This document shows, piece by piece, positions 61,180 to 64,000 of a stretch of 64,000 nt of DNA. The stretch is from an uncultured Bacilli bacterium (GTDB taxonomy: Bacteria; Bacillota_I; Bacilli_A; RF39; UBA660): NCBI GenBank assembly GCA_910589375.1, contig CAJUTK010000002.1, positions 470,451 through 534,450 of the forward strand. Reading direction: 5' to 3'. The notes below the pieces were generated by a model. That model was not told the DNA's origin. It saw only the letters and a program-made list of their open reading frames with translations, and searched no databases. A program made the translations under genes and the position numbers. Numbering within the stretch: position 1 is the first letter of the stretch; each line of letters begins with the position of its first letter.

Positions 61180-62225
61180 TTAAAAAGGCAATTTTCCTTC
61201 ATAAACATAAATCCAAGAAAAGTTATCACTTATTTCAACTAAATCATTATTCAATTTTACTTTTTTAATTCGTCTTTAATTTGTTCAAACTGTTTTTGTG
61301 AAATAGTTTTTTCAATAATTTTATCTTCTCTAATTTCTAGGATTCCCATACCAGCCCAAAAATCTACAAAAGAAGATTTATTAGAGGCTAAATGTAACCA
61401 CAATTCTCCTCCTGCTCCTAATCCAAAAGATCCAAGTAATGGAATTAAATTTTCTTTTTCAAAATATTCCTTGCCCCTCAATTCATAATCTATATCCAAA
61501 AAAGCTTCATTTAAAGTTCTTGAGTTATATATGAATTTTCTTTTTTCTTCATCAGAAATATTTGTAAGATTTTCTTTGCCTTCCCACATAATATTGGTTT
61601 CTGCTCTTTTAAGTCTTATTTCTTTTTCTTTCTCATCAAGATTATTAAACCTTTCTTGTACATTAGGTAAATAATCATACATTTTTTTTAATAATTCTTC
61701 TTTATCATAGAAGTTTCTAGCTAATACAACACTTAAATCTATTGGATATTCAGTTTTATTATTAACATAATTTATAATCTTTTGAAACGCTTTATTATAT
61801 TTGTCCATTCCTTCTTGAGGTGTATTATTCATATAAGTCAGTGCAACTTCCTCAGATTCAAATTCAATATTAACTTTTTTATTCTGTGTTTAAGCTATGG
61901 GTAAAATATATTCCATCAAATATTTAATCGTAAAAATTTCAGCCCAATCTGGTTCTGGATAGGTGGGACTCCAAAAGTGTTTATAACCTCCAAAGCAAAA
62001 ACAAAAAAGAAAATTTAAATTGTTATTTAAAATATTATCAACCTTTTCTTCAGTATATTTTTTTGCTTCTTCATATTGTGCTTCACGAGACCATTTTCTT
62101 GAAAAAAGTCTATTTAATATTTTCTCTTTTAATGTATTTCCTTCTAATCCATTAGTTTCTATATTATTAAAATTTAATAGTTGGTCATTAATATAATTAT
62201 TAACTTTAATTTCTAATTCACTCAT
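61180..62225 (-). pseudogene. Interrupted gene: in-frame stop plus one-base frameshift
   Basis: Two frames on the minus strand, 62225-61890 (111 residues, start after AAGGAG) and 61832-61257 (191 residues from its first ATG), are in the same phase. The second has no start codon or ribosome site for 19 codons after the TAA at 61892-61890, but reads on as plausible protein (TQNKKVNIEFESEEVALTYM). At the far end a run of six A (plus-strand T run 61261-61266) causes a stop; one more A would continue into LNNDLVEISDNFSWIYVYEG and end at 61180. So one ~348-residue protein appears broken twice. It could also be sequencing error. Family not recognised. Confidence 0.55.
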
Positions 62226-62344
62226 AATAATTTTCTCCTTAATCAAGCAAGTTTGTTCTTTTGATATTACTATTATATAGTATTTTTGCCTTATTTACTA
62301 TCTACTTATAGCAAAATCATCTTTATCTTTTTTATTTTAAAAGC

Positions 62345-62471
62345 AAAAAATATCAATTCCATTTCTAGAATTGATATTTATTATTAAGCTCAAAACTATA
62401 AAAGTTCGAGCAGTTTCTTCTCTGGTGCGTGAGTAAACCACATTTGGAAATTCGCATACAGGCTAATTTCT
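62345..62471 (-). ncRNA. Candidate structured small RNA
   Basis: A gene-free stretch with promoter and terminator on the minus strand: GTGCAA-17-TATAAT upstream, predicted start near 62471, and a perfect 11-bp terminator stem (62349-62359 with 62368-62378) followed by T. Between them are a GAAATT / AATTTC hairpin and a GCTCGAACT / AGTTTTGAGC hairpin. Size about 127 bases. It matches no riboswitch or small RNA class I know. No open frame of note lies within it. Confidence 0.5.
62349..62378 (-). terminator. Terminator of the candidate small RNA
   Basis: AATATCAATTC / GAATTGATATT, 11-bp perfect stem, 8-base loop, then TTTTTT-rich flank on the minus strand. Confidence 0.8.
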
Positions 62472-62477
62472 AAATCA

Positions 62478-62506
62478 ATTATAACATCATTTATATAGTT
62501 TTGCAC
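62478..62506 (-). promoter_or_regulatory. Promoter of the candidate small RNA
   Basis: GTGCAA (62501-62506), 17 bases, TATAAT (62478-62483) on the minus strand. It lies after the 35-residue peptide gene, about 46 bases past its stop. Confidence 0.6.
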
Positions 62507-62551
62507 CTAATAATCTAATCTTTGAGAGAAATTGTAATTTTTAATAATAAC

Positions 62552-62659
62552 TTATTTTTTTTGATTGTTTTCTTTTTTCTTTTTACTCCACCAAGTACCA
62601 GTAAGTGTACAGCCTCCACCAATAAATATAAATAGTATCATAAATATCCAAAATTCCAT
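62552..62659 (-). CDS. 35-residue membrane peptide
   Basis: ATG 62659 is preceded by a full AGGAGGT site. The product has a hydrophobic segment with a Gly-Gly-Gly-Cys element (FIGGGCTLTGTWW) and a Lys-rich tail. It lies 26 bases after the XRE/membrane regulator gene and is probably co-transcribed. Possible roles are a regulatory or toxin-like peptide. No family recognised. Confidence 0.55.
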   Translation of the reverse strand: MEFWIFMILFIFIGGGCTLTGTWWSKKKKENNQKK

Positions 62660-62685
62660 ATTCTACCTCCTAAAATCTCTTTTTA

Positions 62686-63267
62686 CTATAATTCTTTCAT
62701 TATGAATATTTCAATTATAAAAATAATAAATGTTATTAAACCTGTCAAAATCGCTAACAATATTTTTTGATAATTTCTTTTTCCAATTTCTTGTTGTACT
62801 TCTTCATAAGATAATGATTTATTTTCCATAAAAGCAATAATCTCTTTATAAGTTTGAATATCATTCTTCTTTTTAAATTTCTCAATGACTATTGCTGTTA
62901 CAAATGTTATTACAAAAAATAATGCCCAAATAATAACACCAATGTATCCATCTAAGGTAAATAATGGATATGCACTAAACATAACAATTAGCATTTCTAC
63001 TAGGAAAATATAACTCATTATATTAAATTTTTCTATTTTTTCTTTACTTACTATCCTTTTCATCTCCTCTATATCTCCTTTTATAAAATCATCTAGAGTT
63101 ACATGAAAAATGTTAGATAACATAGTTAAACTTTTTATATCAGGATAACTTTTATTTGTCTCCCAATTAGATATTGTTTGTCTTGAAACAAAAACTTTCA
63201 ATGCTAATTCATCTTGTGAAATATTTTGTTTTTCTCTGTATTTTTTAATTCTTGCTCCAACATTCAT
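62686..63267 (-). CDS. XRE regulator with C-terminal membrane domain
   Basis: 193 residues. The N-terminal HTH_3 domain (RIKKYREKQNISQDELAL, SRQTISNWETNKSYPD) is followed by four hydrophobic segments (about 85-100, 108-126, 163-187 in part). This is a membrane-tethered repressor layout common in Bacillota. Start 63267 follows GGAGGTG; the longer frame start has no site. It is co-oriented with the 35-residue peptide. Confidence 0.85.
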   Translation of the reverse strand: MNVGARIKKYREKQNISQDELALKVFVSRQTISNWETNKSYPDIKSLTMLSNIFHVTLDDFIKGDIEEMKRIVSKEKIEKFNIMSYIFLVEMLIVMFSAYPLFTLDGYIGVIIWALFFVITFVTAIVIEKFKKKNDIQTYKEIIAFMENKSLSYEEVQQEIGKRNYQKILLAILTGLITFIIFIIEIFIMKEL

Positions 63268-63384
63268 TTTGCACCTCCAATTACATTTTATATGAAAGAA
63301 ATATTTTTGTCTGTCAAAAGTCTTTGACATCTAGTTATTAGTAATGAATTATAGTAAATTATTTTTCTTAATTGTAGCAAAAAA

Positions 63385-63408
63385 GAGTAAATATTAAATA
63401 ATCTACTC
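63385..63408 (-). terminator. Terminator of the upstream XRE gene
   Basis: GAGTAGAT / ATTTACTC stem (one G-T pair) with an 8-base loop and T run on the minus strand. Confidence 0.65.
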
Positions 63409-63426
63409 CACAAATTGTAATTTGAG

Positions 63427-63963
63427 TTACTTTTTAATAACAAGTTTCATTCCCATTAATTTTTTTTCTACTTCAACATTATACTTTAATTCGTATGATA
63501 AAGTCCCTGACATAAAGGCGTCTTTTATTCCCATAATTTCTTTTGACATTTGCTCTTTATCTTCATACCAACCTAAAAAAGTATTATTAACTCCAAAAAC
63601 AGTATTATTACTTTCGTCAATTCCAAATAAAGCATACTTTGGTGAATCTTTTCCACCTTTGTATTTATTTGATGATTGAATTTTATTGCAAGTTACTATA
63701 ACATTTTCTATTGATGATATTATAGTGATTTTTCTTTCGTTATCTATTTCGCCTAAATACTCAAATATTGAATCTCCAGTTAAGTCATCTAAACTTACAT
63801 TAAATATTTTAGATAATTCTTTGCCTTGTTTTAAATCTGGACTAGACTCATCTAATTCCCAATTACTTATCGTTTGTCTAGTTACTCCCATTTTTTCAGC
63901 AAGTTGTTCTTGTGAAAGTTTTGCACCTTTTCTTAAATTCATAATATTTTGACCTATATTCAT
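63427..63963 (-). CDS. XRE-family regulator with C-terminal PH-like or beta domain
   Basis: 178 residues. The HTH_3 domain (LRKGAKLSQEQLAEKMGV, TRQTISNWELDESSPD) is nearly a copy of the one at 62686-63267. The C-terminal ~110 residues have no hydrophobic helix and look beta-rich (ITIISSIENVIVTCNKI, YALFGIDESNNTVFGV). Function unknown. Start 63963 follows AAAGGAGTG. Its promoter would lie beyond the window end. Confidence 0.8.
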   Translation of the reverse strand: MNIGQNIMNLRKGAKLSQEQLAEKMGVTRQTISNWELDESSPDLKQGKELSKIFNVSLDDLTGDSIFEYLGEIDNERKITIISSIENVIVTCNKIQSSNKYKGGKDSPKYALFGIDESNNTVFGVNNTFLGWYEDKEQMSKEIMGIKDAFMSGTLSYELKYNVEVEKKLMGMKLVIKK

Positions 63964-64000
63964 ATAATCACTCCTTTCACAAAACATTTTACTTTTTAAT

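Noticed and set aside
1..64000. Recoding of TGA as Trp, as in Mycoplasma
   Set aside because: Trp is encoded by TGG in conserved motifs, the recognised genes are full length without internal TGA read-through, and TGA is used as a stop.

Overview
The window is low-GC, densely coded DNA with strong AAGGAGG-type ribosome sites, short intergenic gaps, U-tract hairpin terminators and standard stop-codon use (TGA as stop, TGG for Trp). The gene set (RNase J2 type, MnmA, MscL, the IreB-RuvX-DUF1292-MltG-TrmR block, CpsC/D/B, class B sortase, XRE regulators) points to a Bacillota, probably an uncultured gut-type member of the Bacilli / Mollicutes-adjacent lineages. That placement is an inference from gene content. 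There is no rRNA, no CRISPR array, no recognisable prophage and no intact transposase.

Layout. 1-6300 (+): end of a surface-polysaccharide locus: partial hexapeptide acyltransferase, FrhB-like ferredoxin protein, LytR-CpsA-Psr ligase, GalE, then the CpsC-CpsD-CpsB length-control and tyrosine-kinase module behind tandem promoters. 6376-9348 (+): small membrane peptide, VanY-type carboxypeptidase, ZIP transporter, AlkD-like protein, TSCPD protein, winged-helix membrane protein. 9349-9933: gene-free, very AT-rich, with a cluster of direct and inverted repeats. 9934-14024 (-): XRE regulator, Tim44-like zinc-ribbon membrane protein, and a large helicase IV-like UvrD-family protein. 14174-20644 (-): lipoprotein, SPFH protein, MnmA, SpoIIM-like protein, MscL, zinc ribbon, an ADP-ribosylglycohydrolase homologue lacking key acidic residues, and a SpoIVB-type protease. 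20726-31331: cell-surface region with class B sortase, thioester/CnaB adhesin, DUF4956-VTC-CotH operon, and a plus-strand pair (duplicated-domain membrane protein, NAGPA-like phosphodiester glycosidase). 31355-42839 (-): TPR protein, RNase J2, TrmR, MltG, DUF1292, RuvX, IreB, MurD with an adjoining MurL-like epimerase, conserved small protein, tRNA-Glu, M29 aminopeptidase, RNAP-alpha-CTD-like protein. 42888-49780: Nudix protein, tandem paralogues, tRNA-Met, tRNA-Gln, a lipase-like protein, a papain-like protein, a thioredoxin-like lipoprotein and a 790-residue orphan. 49910-52675: a DUF2099 / methanogenesis-marker-8-like protein divergent from a LysR regulator. 52701-59075 (-): run of hydrolase-like genes (PLC-like, transglutaminase-like, HD, methyltransferase, Ppx/GppA, metallophosphoesterase). 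59219-64000 (-): dipeptidase, Nudix, a broken gene, a probable small RNA, a 35-residue membrane peptide and two XRE regulators.

How the parts fit. Most of the window serves envelope building. Polysaccharide assembly (LCP, GalE, CpsBCD) and peptidoglycan synthesis and trimming (MurD plus putative MurL, MltG, VanY, IreB) sit with protein display (sortase plus adhesin) and CotH/VTC polymer chemistry. The MurD-MurL pair suggests D-glutamate is made by epimerising the UDP-MurNAc-dipeptide instead of by glutamate racemase. The most open items are the MurD-MurL pair, the DUF2099-LysR pair, the candidate RNA near 62.4 kb, the repeats near 9.7 kb, and several orphan proteins.
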